Shown piece by piece: positions 1-56,904 of a stretch of DNA of 64,000 nucleotides. Numbering within the stretch: the first letter of the stretch is position 1; every line of letters starts with the position of its first letter. The position numbers were made by a program, and so were the translations under genes. Source of the DNA: Piscicola geometra (Eukaryota > Annelida > Clitellata > Hirudinida > Piscicolidae); the NCBI GenBank assembly GCA_943735955.1, contig OX030956.1:8394605-8458604 (forward strand), in the 5' to 3' direction. The notes beneath the pieces were generated by a model, which searched no databases, had not been told where the DNA came from, and saw only the letters and a list, made by a program, of their open reading frames with translations.

Positions 1-21420
<21,420 letters not shown>

Positions 21421-24205
21421 TTCACAACCACTGGAAATCGTAACATCTACTCGGCATCGGCTCTTTCAATCTCAATACAAATTGTTTCTATCTTTTTGAT
21501 TATTTGTTTTCTGTTTATTTATGTCATTTTCTTTAAGATTTCAAAGAATTCGAGTGAATAAAGTATTCTATATGAATTTGTTCTTCTGAAATAAAATTCC
21601 TAAAATAAGAATTCGCCATCTTTATTTGGAACAACATTATTAACTCTCATCAAGAAACCACCAATGCTTCAATCAAACGCTTGTTCTGTCACCAATGCGA
21701 AGCTGGACTGCTTCGAGCTTTAAAAAGATGCTGTTGTGATCTATGCAGGGGTGGTTGTTGTTTGTGGTGAGATGGTGGTAATTGTGTTTAGTGTTGTTGT
21801 TGAAATGGTTGTTGGTGAAGTGTTTGACGGTGGAGTGGTGTTAGTTGTATGCAGATTCAGATGCAGGGCTGAATATGCTGTTGCCGTGGAGGTCCAAGCG
21901 ATGTTCTAGTGAATGATTATTCAGGGCAACTTGTAGACCTTTTCAACGCAAATATAGCATATATGTCTCCTTTAAGAGTTGCTCAACTCCCAACAACAAC
22001 AACGCTTGCGACAACGGGAAGCGAAAACATGGAATAGACTATAAAAAATGGCGACAGCAAAATGAGACATCACACAAACAACTAGTCAACGAGGAGTGAG
22101 CGATTATAAATAAATAACCATTAATATGTTTCTATCCGTTAAAATGAAGCGCTGCAAAAGTTAACTGAACATCTCTTTCGGAAGCATCTCAACATAAAGA
22201 CAAGTTGCAAAGGGAATTTGAAATACATTCTATAAAATAAATAGCGAAAATTGACGCAACGAAGGAAATATAAAATGCATATTCGATATGAAGTGCCAAC
22301 TCCGAATGAAATGTGGGCTGACGACGAGCCTGCTACCCCGAAGTGCCTGGCCATTAGAACTCCATAATTCACTCTATCACCATCCCTCAATCATCACCAT
22401 CCCTCAATCATTATCATCAAATCAACATTATCGTCATCACATCACTTTTCCATTATCCTTTTCCCCATCATTTTGCTCACCCTCATTTGTCAATCATCAT
22501 CAATCCATCACGTAACCACGTGGCCCGTAACACAGAAAAGCAACATCAAGGTGCCTAACACTGAAGGCTAAATATGATTATGATGGTTATGGTGAGTATT
22601 TAGTGATGAAGTTAGGAGTTGATGATGATGATACTTGCTGAAGAAGATACTGATGATGATACTTGCTGAAGAAGGTGGTGGATGATGATTTAAAATCAAA
22701 AGACAAAAAAATTTTAATATGCGAAATCAATAAATTATTTAATAAAAGATTTATATAAAACATTTAAAGTTCAATACTGATTATTAGAATTATTTACACG
22801 CTAGGTTTTTTGAGACGTACGATTACTAATTAAATTAAACGTTACAAACACTGAGAAGCAATTAATTAAATGATAATAAGGTAATTAAACGGAAATTAAA
22901 GTGTAATAGATAGGTGCATCAACGACGACGACGAAGAAGAACCACTGGTTAGCACCCTTGTTGGGAGGTGGAAGCAATTACTCAAGCTACGGTGAGGTAT
23001 GGCATCAAAGTGGAATCATAAAATTTGATTAATAAATAGAATAGTCATTAATTAATTAAGAGTAAACATGAATCAGTTAAGAATAAACTTGAATTAATTG
23101 AGAACATTCATAAATTAACATAGAATATTCATAAATTAACAAAGAATATTCATAAATTAACTGAGAATATTCATAAATTAACTGAGAATATTCATAAATT
23201 AACTGAGAATATTCATAAATTAACTGAGAATATTCATAAATTAATAAAAAATATTCATAAATTAATAAAGAATAAATTTGAACTAATTAAGAATAAATAT
23301 AAATTAATAAATATTAAAAATAAACTAATTAAGAATAAGTATGAATTAATAAATATTAAAAATAAACTAATTAAGAATAAATGTAATTTAATTAAGAATA
23401 AACTAATTAAATCCAATTAATCAGATACAACTAAAGCGACTGAAGACAAATTTAAACTTAAGCGCAAACGAGCGGCAGATTTTGCAGGTGGCATATCGAA
23501 GAGTTTTCTAGCGTTTGATTGAGGTTACATGTAACGTCACAGTTACAACTAGTTACTTCACAGTTACAACTAGTTACTTCACAGTTACAGCTAGGTACTC
23601 TACAGTTACAACTGGTTACTCTAAAGTTAAAATTAGTTACTTTAGTTACAATTGAAATTAACAGATAAAATTAGTTGTTTTGCAGATACAGCTGATTAAG
23701 TTACTCATTAACTAATTATCATATAGAACAGTAAAAATAGATGAACAAATAAATAGTTTAAGGAGAAAAAGAAGAGTAAAATAGTTGAAAGATCAGATGT
23801 TTTGCTTCGTAATCGCTATAATTCGTAAAACTTTCATTTTTTAGATAAATAAGATATTTAAAAGTGAATGTCAACAAGACTAACAACAAAAGAACGAGAT
23901 GTGAGAAGGGAAACAATTGATTAAGTATCTATAAACCATGACGATGATGATGACGATGATGATGATAATGATGATGATGATGATGATGAAGATGATAACG
24001 ATGATGATGATGATGTGTTGAAACGACGCTGACAAATAAATAAACAGGGAAACAATTTAGAGGAAACGCTAACAAAACAAACAAGATTATTATAAAAAAA
24101 GTACAAATTATACTCAACATAAAAGAATAAAACCAATTTAAATCACCAAAAATATACACGTCCACGATGGATGGATAGTTCGGCATGGATGAGTCCATCA
24201 CGTGA
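21421..24205. other. Convergent intergenic region between COQ6 and the L1-family gene
   Basis: Holds the COQ6 3' UTR region with AATAAA at 21557-21562 and 21590-21595. Beyond that it is AT-rich with no convincing coding exon. 23080-23410 is a tandem array of a 21-bp unit (attcataaattaactgagaa and variants). 23510-23700 repeats agttacaactagttactt. 23935-24015 is a GAT repeat. Confidence 0.7.
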
Positions 24206-45441
<21,236 letters not shown>

Positions 45442-45444
45442 CTG

Positions 45445-47875
45445 CTTTCAGAACTTCGTCTTTTGGTGTCAAAGGATTTTTTGGTGCTTTAAATGATTTC
45501 TTTGAAACTCGCAAAGCTAACGCCACTCATAAACTTGTTGGGGCATTGTACTTCATTTTAATGTGTTTCCCTTGTTTCTCTCTCAATGTTTGGCATACAA
45601 AGTGCCTCTTAACATGTCAAGAGCGAGCTTCTAGGTCTTTTTTGACCACCAACAACATCGATCAAGGCCTCATTGTTAGCGCACTGATCGCTATAATGCA
45701 GCGTCCCTTGAGATAAAGGACGCAGTGATTACATGCCACTAATTGCTCTGCCGCTGATGATAGTCATCCAATGTGGTGCAGTGAGCTTCATCGTTGTGAC
45801 TCAGCATGACGTGCGATGAGGAAGTGAGTGGGGCAGGCCCATCTTTAGTTGTGGCCTATTTCCTTTTCGCATTGGTGCCGCATGAGCCACAATCTGCATT
45901 TCCCGCTTTTCCGACGATCCATTTCAAAGGCCTCTGAACACTGTCCATTCCTAATTCCTACACAACAACAACACACTACTTCTAAGACTGCCATAATCTA
46001 TATGCGCATGCCTAATTTAACACTCAAGCATACGAACAGTGCACGCGCTTTAGGCGTGTGTACGCTTGTTTGCGCGTACAAATGTGTATTGATTCGGAGC
46101 TGACAAGCATTTAGAAGTCCGTATTATGATGTTCATCGGTTGTAGAATGGTTGAAGGGGTCGTTGCTGCATGTAGCAAGGTGTGGCTGTAGTGTGGTGTA
46201 GTTGTGATGTGGTGTAGTGTGGTGTAGTTGTGATGTGGTGTAGTGTGGTGTAGTTGTGATGTGGTGTAGTGTGGTGTAGTTGTGATGTGGTGTAGTTGTG
46301 ATGTGGTGTAGTGTGGTGTAGTTGTGATGTGGTGTAGTGTGGTGTAGTTGTGATGTGGTGTAGTTGTGATGTGGTGTAGTGTGGTGTAGTTGTGATGTGG
46401 TGTAGTTGTGATGTGGTGTAGTTTTGATGTAGCTGTAGTGTGGTGTGGCTATGTCAAAGCTTTATGGAAGCAGGTGCCCAAACATGATTTAGATGCTTGT
46501 TTGCTGCAGTTTGATTGTAAATAAGAGTGTCCTGTATCTGGGCGACTGATAATAACAAGATTAACTGAGGAGGTTCCTGTGGGAGTTTGTATGGAGGCTA
46601 ATTCCTGTTTTGAGTTGTAATTCGCTTGCTATCCTTCACCGTGGTTCTATCTTTCAAGGCCCATGTGTTTTAGGTTTTTTTCAGACTTTTAATACATATA
46701 TATATTATATATATGTAAGTTTTTAATAACATTTTTAACCACTTCTGTTTTCAGTTCGCCATAATTAATTGAGAAATTGCAAAAAAACACGTTGGTTTGA
46801 TTATAGTTATTTGTGCGAGACAGACGTGCGTGTGTTTTCTCGTCTGTACGCGTTTGTTTTTTTAATTACAGAGATTAATGCAAAACAATCGAAACAACTT
46901 TCAGTGGATCGCAAGGCCACAGCAATTGTTGGCCATTACAGCATGCCTTCGTGAGGTTGCGTAGGGTTGAGCCATGTTGGTTACAATGGAATGTTTAAAA
47001 GAGGGCTTCATTGGGGTCTTTCATCTTGAAGATGCTTTTTATTTCAAGTAAGTGGACACTTTCTCATTATGTTTATAATGTCTTACAACACTCATTCATT
47101 ACAACGAAACACAAATGCAGTTAACCTGTTTGTGATGATGACATTGAGATAAACGTGATGAAGATTATGGAGATGATGATGGGGAGGGTTGGATAGATGT
47201 CCACACAATAACTCGTTCTAGCTTTCTTCATATTAATCATTACTTTCGCCTACCAACAATTTATTCAAACACAGATTTTAACCTTGCTACCATTTCAAAC
47301 TTCTCAAGTACATTTATACGAGTTTATACAGAAATGTATGGAATTTGAGTGCCAACGAAGAGGAGTGAAGAATATGCCAATATAATGGATTATATCTTCT
47401 GATCTCCTGCCTGATTACTTTTGTAAATGTCTCAATTTTGTTAATGTTGATTTTTGTGATGAGTAGTGGTGATTTTTCCCAGAAATATTGTTAAACAGGC
47501 ATAAAGGCTTTTAGTATATGAGCCACGGTAAACCGAATAAATATAGGAATTAAAACAGAATTTCAATTACAACTTACAAAAGGATCTACTTTTAATAAAA
47601 GAAAAACAAGTAAGTTTTTAGAAAATATCCTTTAATTCCTACGAAAGACTCTGGAACAATCTACAAAACTCTAGGAAACTTTGAAACAATCTACAAAACT
47701 CTAGGAAACTTTGAAACAATCTACAACGTATTCCAGGTTCGTTCTACAACTAGGGAGGTCTGTTTAAGAATAACAGTTCAACAGTTGTCAATGCCTTTTG
47801 AATGTTTATATTTAGGAACGCCTTTTTATATACATGCTAATACACGTGCACTCCGTTATATATTCATATACATAA
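45445..47875. other. AT-rich non-coding region upstream of the L1-family gene exons
   Basis: No coding exon recognised. 46165-46445 is a tandem repeat of gtagttgtgatgtggt and gtagtgtg units. The missing signal-peptide exon of the L1-family gene should lie somewhere upstream of 45445, but none was identified. Confidence 0.6.
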
Positions 47876-47877
47876 TG

Positions 47878-48956
<1,079 letters not shown>

Positions 48957-50522
48957 ATTCTTCTTCATAATTCTAATTGTGTCCGTGAGGATTTTTTTAT
49001 GTGTGTTTATAGTTTATAAATGTGTAATTTATATACATACATAATCTTTTTTAATAGAATAATTGCTGTCTTGTAATTAATTGGATGGCTCACAACTTCC
49101 TGTCTTCATTACTATGACCACTTACTGATAGATACTTAGATATATTAAGTTATACATTTCTAGAACTATTTATAGAAGGAATGTTGAGCTCATTCATTTG
49201 CTGAGTCAATGAGAGAGAATCCTGATTATTAATCATGCATTGTATAAAAATAATTGTTTTCTTCTTCAACACTGCTATTATGAACATAAGTCTTTAGCAT
49301 TATCAATGGTGTCAAGATTAAAAACAGAATTACTTGTCATTAGAGCTCCACCACGATAAATAATGACAATTATGTTGTAAAATGAAAAACAAAGAAGAAA
49401 ATGTGAAGGCTATGAGATATAAAAATGTAAGCAAACACCTCCAATGTTTGTTTAGGCTCTCACATGCAACCATCCAGAAGCCCCATCCTCCCATATTCAT
49501 GGATTATTGTGCAAACAAGAATTTCTTCATTACGTCATATCGAGCTCACAAATATTTCTGATACAAACACTGATAAGCTCTCTCCTTTATTAGGAACTTA
49601 TCAGGCAGCCCCACCAAGGTCTTTTTCGTTAAAATAATTAAGTTCACTTTTGAACGCATCCATCTTTTTCTTGTCTTTTAATAAGCATAAATAATGAACT
49701 GAAATGAGGGAAGAAACAATGTTCATTGAACATCTTTTTTATTTAAAGACTTAAAATTAGACATCCTCTAATGCCGGTGAACCAGAATGCTCGAAATTGT
49801 CACCCATCTAGCCCTTCAAGCTTTTCTATTCAGTAATAAATAGCAATCTATAGCATTAAATTTATATTTTTACAATTTTTCATTACATTGTATTACATTC
49901 CTGTGTCCTATATTTCCTCCAACTCGATCCATATGAATACATACAACCCTGCCAGGCAACATACCTAAATAAACATCACATAAAAAAACCTCATCGCCTC
50001 GGCTAATATTTCATTCAGTTGTTCTCCTTATGCAAGCCCGGCCATGACAGTTGAAAAGAATATAACAGAGCACAATATATGATATGATGCAATGCGAGCA
50101 ATCTAGAATCTATTTTGAAAGCTGGCGACAGCAAGGGCTTCATGAGACTCTCCATGATTTGTTTGAGGCGGCAGAGAAATTGGACGTCGATTGTTTACGA
50201 GCCTCTCTTTCGATGGCAACAACAAAAATACTACAATGTCAACTGCAAAGTCAATAACAACAACTGAAGCAACAACAACAACATTAATTGTGTAGTGGAC
50301 GTCATAATAAACAAACACCGCCTAAAATAGTTATTTTAAATTGATAAACTAGTCTCATGTTGCTCGTATGAAAATATTGATTTCCCTTTTAGAAAATATT
50401 ACTTTTGTGCTATTTTATTACATCCGTGATTGTGGCTGCAAAGATTCGTGTGACCCATTGAAAATCTTGAGGGATGAGTAAACAAACTGGAGAAGCGATC
50501 CGGAAAGGAAGGGATGGTGATG

Positions 50523-50554
<32 letters not shown>

Positions 50555-50990
50555 GATAAGCAAGTAAGGCACATATTGCTTTAGAGTTCCACCAGTATTG
50601 ACACTTGTGGTAATACATATAACTTGAATTTTTTTCAAAAATGGTATTGGTCTAAATACTCAGTTATTCCATTTAATATTGTTAATGCTTTTCCGTCAGT
50701 GAGAGTTAGTGCTGCTAGACCAAATTCACGGTGCTGATTATTTTTTAAATAACTTTTATTTCTTTTTTATAGTGTCAAGTTTTTTCTTTAGTTACTTGAG
50801 TTTTTTTTAACATCTTCCTTGCTCTTTAAATAGAATATTTTTCCGAATAGGTAAGTTGAAACTGAATACTAGGAACACAATCAAAGAGTTCTAAGCTCGT
50901 TTGGGCTCAGACCACGTTAATAATATTCATCTTTATAGTTTTTATTTCAATATTAGAGAAAAATATGTGAAGAAATTATTATTTTTCTTT
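48957..50990. other. AT-rich non-coding region
   Basis: No gene recognised. Contains a short GAT repeat at 50516-50556 and a small minus-strand frame (50103-50318) with a hydrophobic stretch but no recognisable homology. Confidence 0.55.
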
Positions 50991-50999
50991 TTATAGTTG

Positions 51000-51550
51000 C
51001 TGTTGGCTTCCGTCAGTCTCGATAGACTTGCGCCTGCTTCAGCCTGTGGCTATCTTGGTGATAACCTGGCTAAAGTTGAAGGAGCCTTGCCGATCCTCTG
51101 GTTTAGCTCTCCAACTAGTGAGAGGTCATCAGTGATTGTCGAACCAAGGTAGGCTGACGATTTCCAGAACATATTTGTGAACAGTGATGTAAGGAGGCTC
51201 GGCGTGCTGTGTTTTCTTGAAACGGATTGTTAGGCAAAACTTTTAGCATGATTTAGAGAACTTGTCGAGTAGACTTTGCAGTTCTGCTTCAGAGTGGGTG
51301 ACCAGTGCAGCATCAGGTTCAAACAATGTGTTTAGAAAATTGCCACTTTTCGTGTTTTGCTTTTTACCTTCTGGTTGTGAAGACAGCTATCTGTCCAGGT
51401 GTCAAAATTAACACCTTCTGCTGATGCTCCAAAGTCATGTTTCAGCATAACAACAAAAAATATGCTCAAGAGATTGGGAGCGAGAACACAGAATGGCTTG
51501 ACAGCACTGCGGATTTCAAAAGCATACACACATAGGGGAGACCTGGGCAA
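51000..51550 (-). pseudogene. Non-LTR reverse-transcriptase fragment
   Basis: Read on the minus strand it shows CVLAPNLLSIFFVVML, then a decayed catalytic region and EAELQSLLDKFSK, then TIRFKKTQ and YLGSTITDDLSLVGELNQRI. These are successive landmarks of LINE reverse transcriptases. In-frame stops and a lost catalytic aspartate pair (FEPDAAL where FADDAAL is expected) show it is dead. Confidence 0.8.
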
Positions 51551-52235
51551 GATGACCTGGTTGACGATTTATGTCGTTTTAGTATTTTATTTTTAAAGAT
51601 AACAAAAGAAAAATTTCATGAACTGTTAGAGCATTTATTTATTGTAATAAATATATCAACATTTACTTTTAAAAATAAATATAACTAAGGAATAATTTCA
51701 TTTTTATACAGTCTTACTAAATTTTCATTTTGCCCCAGTACCGGGGCAAGATGAACAAACTGAAAAAAGTCTAAAATTTTAATTTTTTTGAATATTTTGA
51801 AAATCAAATAAATGTTTATACATTTTGAAAATATCAAATCAGATAAAATAAATTATAATATCATGCTACAATGTAGCATTGGTTCATTTCCATGGTTACA
51901 ACAGACTAGTCACTCAATTATTAATTATACTGCTTGCACATAATGAAACTGTTAGACATCATCTAATTAATAAAAATCAAAAATATATTATATTCTTTCG
52001 GATGTTGAGGCAAAAACAGCAAAACGTTATCTCCCAACTTTCGAGCTATTCTTCTAGAATTCAGTTTTTAAATGATTATACTTGAATTAGAATACATTCA
52101 GAAACGAAACCAACATTCAAATGTGCTTAGAATACGGATGCAAAAATAGAAAAATATTTGTACAAAAAATTCTATATCGCATAGCTGTAAATAAGATCAT
52201 TCCATCTTAGGAACCGGTTCATCTTGAGCAGCCTA
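51535..52235. mobile_element. Candidate non-coding transposon piece with CAAGATGA subterminal motifs
   Basis: Starts taggggagacctgggcaaga. Its far end, read inward, is gctgctcaagatgaaccggt. An internal ccggggcaagatgaac copy lies at about 51742. The motifs resemble those of the element at 6716-7882. Boundaries and family are uncertain. Confidence 0.35.
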
Positions 52236-52902
52236 CACAAAAAATCCATCAAATACGCTTCAACCATGGACACATAAAAGCGTAAACACACACGGCTACA
52301 TGCACACAAGAATACACACACACGGCTACATGCACACAAGAGTACACACACACACGGCTACATGCACACAAGTGTACACACACAGCAATGCATTGGGATG
52401 TCAAGAGGCCAGACGAACAGCAACAGCATGACTCATTGACGATTATTCATGCTGTTGTCTGCTTCCAAACCACGTGGCATACCACCCTCACCAACCTTCT
52501 ATCTCTCTCTACCTTTAATGAATCCATGACACGCTCATTTTCGTAGAGATGCAATGGTTATGGAAAGATTCAGTTACACTTTCAATCGATGAATACAATG
52601 ACTTTGATTATTTTTTAGGGCGCTGTTCAAATTCCGAGCATTTAGCCTCAGGCTTTTATATACAAAACGAGCGAAGTGAAAGAAAAAAACGGTAAAACCT
52701 ATTACATTTTTTACCACGTCTTTATTTACATGCTGAATAATTTTAAACTCTAATCAGACCTCGTTATATATACCATAGCCATAAATTCATTAATGGGTCC
52801 TTAAAATTTACGAATTAAAACTCAATTTTATTTGTATTTGTATCTATTTGTTTCATCGAAGCTGTAATCGTTACTCAGCATTCGCCCCTATCGACCCTCC
52901 AG

Positions 52903-53045
52903 TCGGCAAGATACGCCAGCAGTTCCTCGAGAAGACGATCTCGTCAGCGGGCCTGGGCGCTCTGAGGGCCGTCAAAGAGTACCTCGACCCGCAAAATATC
53001 TTCGCCAACGGAAACCTCATGAGCGCACCCCAGTCCAAGTTGTGA
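52903..53045 (+). CDS. AGPS: Orphan terminal exon of AGPS, ending in a SKL peroxisomal signal
   Basis: After a cctccag acceptor the frame reads GKIRQQFLEKTISSAGLGAL, then RAVKEYLDPQNIFANGNLM and a stop after SAPQSKL. This matches the extreme C-terminus of AGPS, where the residues just before (a His triplet plus Gly) are completed by a G|TC junction valine. SKL is a type 1 peroxisomal targeting signal. Exon 1-8 of AGPS in this window lie on the opposite strand and run away to the left, so this exon cannot belong to that gene copy without an inversion. It may be part of a second AGPS copy, a translocated piece or an assembly join. No other AGPS exon was found nearby on the plus strand. Confidence 0.8.
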
Positions 53046-54728
53046 TGAATCGAGTGGTAGAGGTAGGGGTAGGGGGGGGGGGGGTAGTGAGGAAAGTGCA
53101 AGTGGTTGGGAGTGGTAGTGAAGGAAGTGAGAGTAGTAAGGGGGTTGGTGCTAGTGGGGGTAAAAGGATGGTTGGGGAATGAGGTTTAAAAGGCTGTTTG
53201 AATGGGCTTTCTTTGTACTTTTGAGCAATTTGAGAAAACTTTTAATGTGTGTTTGGTGGCGTTTAAAGTTAATTCTCAATTCATATGCAATCAAGCTGCA
53301 GGCAATCAATAAATAATTATATATTCATATTAAAGATTAATTATATATGCATGCCTTTATGAATATTATTATATATTTAAGCATTTTATTCCATTTTCAC
53401 TTGGCGTCTCGGTTCTTTGAACTTCCCATACGAGAGATTTCCATGTAAATTGCATATTACTGGTCCCCCAGCCACCTATCGACAGGGTTTAATGCGGGGT
53501 GCATTGTAAGCGCTAGAGAGATTTGGAGATTGAACCATTCTTCTTATATATGATTTCGTCTGAATTCCGCCAATATTCACTTGTTGCCATTGTAATATTT
53601 TCTCTTAATGATTTATTTTTTGGAGTTTTGCAGAGATTAATTTTACAGTGTTTGACGCCAGTTAGATGGTTGTATTATAGCCTATAATTTATAGGCTGAA
53701 TGCTGACGATTAAATGTTAACTTCACGCATTCATGAAGGTATTCGTGACATAACATTCCTTTATGAACAACTTTGTTAGCTTTTGTTCATGACAATTGTT
53801 GTTCTCAATAAAATTGTGAAACCCTGCTTTTATACTTTTATAACTTAACGAGTGTATATTAATATTAATTAATTCTCAGAGATCGTAATTGAATTGCTCA
53901 ATTATGAGAAAACTTACACCCTTCACTTTGAAATTATTAAAAATAGAATTCGCAACTTTTAATTTTATTTTGTACTGAAGAACGTGAAAATGTCTTTAGG
54001 AAATGTTTTGAAACGTCAGTATTTTGGTTGCTGCGTCTCGAAAGAAAATCACCTTAACGCTGCTGTGACCACAGTTTGTCTTGGGTAAGTTTTTATTTTT
54101 TTGAAGGTTAGCTTTAGCGTACTTAACTCCGTTTTCGGTAGCAAATAGTCGACGCAGGTTGTACTTTGACAACGCCTCGTAAGACAAAGTACATTTAGTC
54201 TTTCTCCTTGCAGCACAAATAAGTATTCGCCTTCCCATCTTTCTTAAAACAGTCTTCCGTCTGCATAAACTTTTCTCTTTCGGCTAGAGAAGTAAAAAAA
54301 AAGTTGTCATTTTGAACTCGACAGTATAGCATTAAAAAGGGAAGTGCCTAAAAGTGAATTGGGTAAATACACTGGAATGAATACCATCCAAAATCAGACC
54401 TCTTAAAAACAAAGAATAGAAAATAATTTCAAATGAGCTTGACAGAAATTAATGATTGATTCCAAACAACAAAAACCCGAAGAAAAAAAAAATTTCTAAT
54501 ATTTGTTTTCAATACTTTTCATAATAAATGGTTATTGTTGTTCATATAAAATAATTAGAAAAATGAAACTGAAGTCCCGTTGATTTCATGTGAGTGTTAC
54601 CATGACTATAAAATCGATATCTGAAATCAATCGCATACTTCTAAATGAAGCATGGGCTTTGTTGTCATACACGTGATTTTCCTACCTAGTAGGCTGTTTA
54701 AGATATGATAAAGATATTTGGTTTTTAA
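53046..54728. other. AT-rich non-coding region
   Basis: Begins with a G-run (53072-53083) and G-rich stretch, then AT-rich DNA. No gene or element recognised. Confidence 0.6.
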
Positions 54729-56904
54729 ATGGAATTAGAAGACATTCTCAAGAAAGCAAGGGAGCGCTATTCCTATTATGACGTTAGTATTCTTTTCCAT
54801 GAATTTCGAATTCAATCAATCACTAATTATTTGTATAGCGCCCTTTACGGAGCGAACAAAACGCTCAGCCATCACGTTCCGAACAAATACGTCTTCAGGT
54901 CACGACGGAAAGCTATGAGTGACTTAGTTGAAGTTAGAGAAGAAGGTAAAGAATTCTATAAAAAATGACCGCAGTAAGAAAAAGATCGTTGAGCAAAAGA
55001 GTGTTTAACTGAAAAACGAAAAGAAAGTTTAAAGGTCAATGATCTTAGACCAGATTTAGGGGATTGTTTAATTAGATTTTGAAGATAAATTGGAGCAGTA
55101 CAGTTATGCATTTTAAACATATTTAGGCATATTTTAAAAGTCACTCTAGATCTCAAAGGTAACCAATGTAACAAACGAAGATAAAGAGAAATATGAGCAA
55201 ATTTAGGAGCACGAGCAACAAGACGAGCGGCACAATTAAAGACTTCATTTAGAAGAGCTAAAGTAATATCAGGGAGGCCATAGTAGAGAGTTGCAATAAT
55301 CAATCCTGGAGAGAACTAGAAAAGATACAAGAAGCTGCAAAGTAGGATCATCGAGAAAAGGAAGATGTTTAATACGACGAATGTGAAAGTAACAAGATTT
55401 AGAAACAGGTAGAATTTGAGGAGCTAAAGACAGGTTAGAATCGAAGATAAAACCAAAGCTACGTATAGAAGATGAAGGGTTTAGAGATAATGAGGAACGG
55501 GGAGGCAAAGCCAAAGAAAAAAGGGATAGTAAAGATTTGAATTTTTTATAGAAATAGATGAGTTCAAATTTGTCAGGCTTTAGCTTGAGAAACATCGATG
55601 AAGCCCAAGAAATTAGAGATTGAAGACAGTGAGTTATTTTATTAACAGCAAAGTCAAGAAAACAGTCAGTAAAAGAAGTATAAGTATAGGAGTCATCAGC
55701 ATAAATTTGACTATCTAAAAAAGATGAAGAAATAATATTAGGTAGTTCAGAGTTGTAGAAAATAAAAAGTAAGGGTCCAAGGATTGAGCCCTGTGGAACA
55801 CCATAAGATTAAGATAAAGATGAAGAACGATAAGATTTTATTCATACATAAGAAGTTCGCTCAAAAAGATATGATTTAAGCCAGTTAAAGGAATATCCAT
55901 AAATATTAAAGGAAGAAGCTAAAACATTTAGTAAAAGAGTATGATCAACAGAATGAAAAGCAGATGACAAATCTAATTCGTTGATATTCATAAGTTTTTC
56001 ATTAAGTTTCGGTTTTTTAGATGCTTGAAACTTCTGCCGCTTCAAATGAAACCGAAGAAGAAAATTTATGTTTATTAACGTGGCTTCCTTTGATACCTTA
56101 ACTTTGAAGGCTTAACCCTTACCTTAACCTTGACAAAACACAAAGACAAAGAACGAGAAATTTACTTTTGCGCTTTCAAGTGAAAGCACGTTAATAACGA
56201 TAACTTTATTTACGATACATTTACTTCGAATGATTTTGCAGAAAAATTTTGTTTTTTTAATTATCAATTTTTCTATTTTAATCATGTTCTCCATATACTA
56301 GGGAATGGTAAGAAAGATAGAGCAAGAGTATGAGGCTTTAGCGAATACTTCTGAAGGTAGATAACTGATTTCACTAAATCGATTTGATCTCAAATAAATA
56401 ATGTCTGATAAATTAGTTTAAATAATTTCAATAAATTATGAATCATAAATTATAATATTAATATTATGTGAGTTTGCATCCATACTTAGAAATTATGGAT
56501 GCTCAGACGAAAATGGATAAGAAAAAAGAATTGCTCAACAAAATAGTGGTAAAAAGAATGAATAAATTTATAAAAACATACATTTTAAAACAATTTTAAA
56601 TAATTTACAGGCTATTCAAAAAGATTTGCCAGTTTATATATCAAGGAAAGATAAACGCATTGAAGGAGATATTTCTTACAGTAATATGAACAAAGAGAAA
56701 AACAATGGTAGTCAAAAAATAAACAAAGAGAAAAATAGAGTCAACAACCATGACAGTCTCTATCCATCCCTCTCCCATCCTAATCTCAAAGATGCTGAGC
56801 CTTTACTTGTGTAAGACTTATTAATTTTTCAATACTTTATAAATTATTATTCATACCATTTTTGTTACATTTTCAGACCATTTTTTCTAACGCTGGGAAA
56901 ATGA
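54729..56904 (+). CDS. Unrecognised small five-exon gene, 130 aa, predicted coiled-coil
   Basis: Exons 54729-54782, 56302-56356, 56490-56545, 56611-56810 and 56877-56904 join with GT/AG and matching phases into 393 nt ending in TGA. The product starts MELEDILKKARERYSYYD, continues GMVRKIEQEYEALANTSE, then MDAQTKMDKKKELLNKI. These short exons are charged and helical, likely coiled coil. DLPVYISRKDKRIEGDISY follows, then a low-complexity Asn/Lys tail. Skipping the last splice gives a stop five bases later (122 aa). A dead LINE lies antisense in intron 1. No family recognised. The support is splice-signal and phase consistency only, so this could be a chance model. Confidence 0.45.
54806..56045 (-). 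pseudogene. Decayed L2/CR1-like LINE, reverse-transcriptase domain to 3' end
   Basis: On the minus strand: LDLSSAFHSVDHTLLLNVL, a stop, GVPQGSILGPLLFIFYNSEL, YADDSYTYTSF, FLKLKPDKFELI, LSRIDYCNSLL, NCAARLVARAPKF, LLHWLPLRSRVTFKI and NSLPSSLTSTKSLIAFRRDL, then the stop. All are landmarks in order of L2/CR1-type LINEs, with frameshifts and stops. The 3' end carries cgtaaagggcgctatacaaa, followed by gattgattga, the same 3' end seen in COQ6 intron 4. Confidence 0.85.

Noticed and set aside
50103..50318. Signal peptide exon of the L1-family gene
   Set aside because: Hydrophobic stretch is GTT-repeat derived and internal, and no donor joins it in a suitable phase to the first Ig1 exon.
54729..54968. 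A 79-codon plus-strand frame read straight through
   Set aside because: Everything after about 54785 is the antisense of the LINE 3' end; only the first 18 codons are kept as a possible exon.
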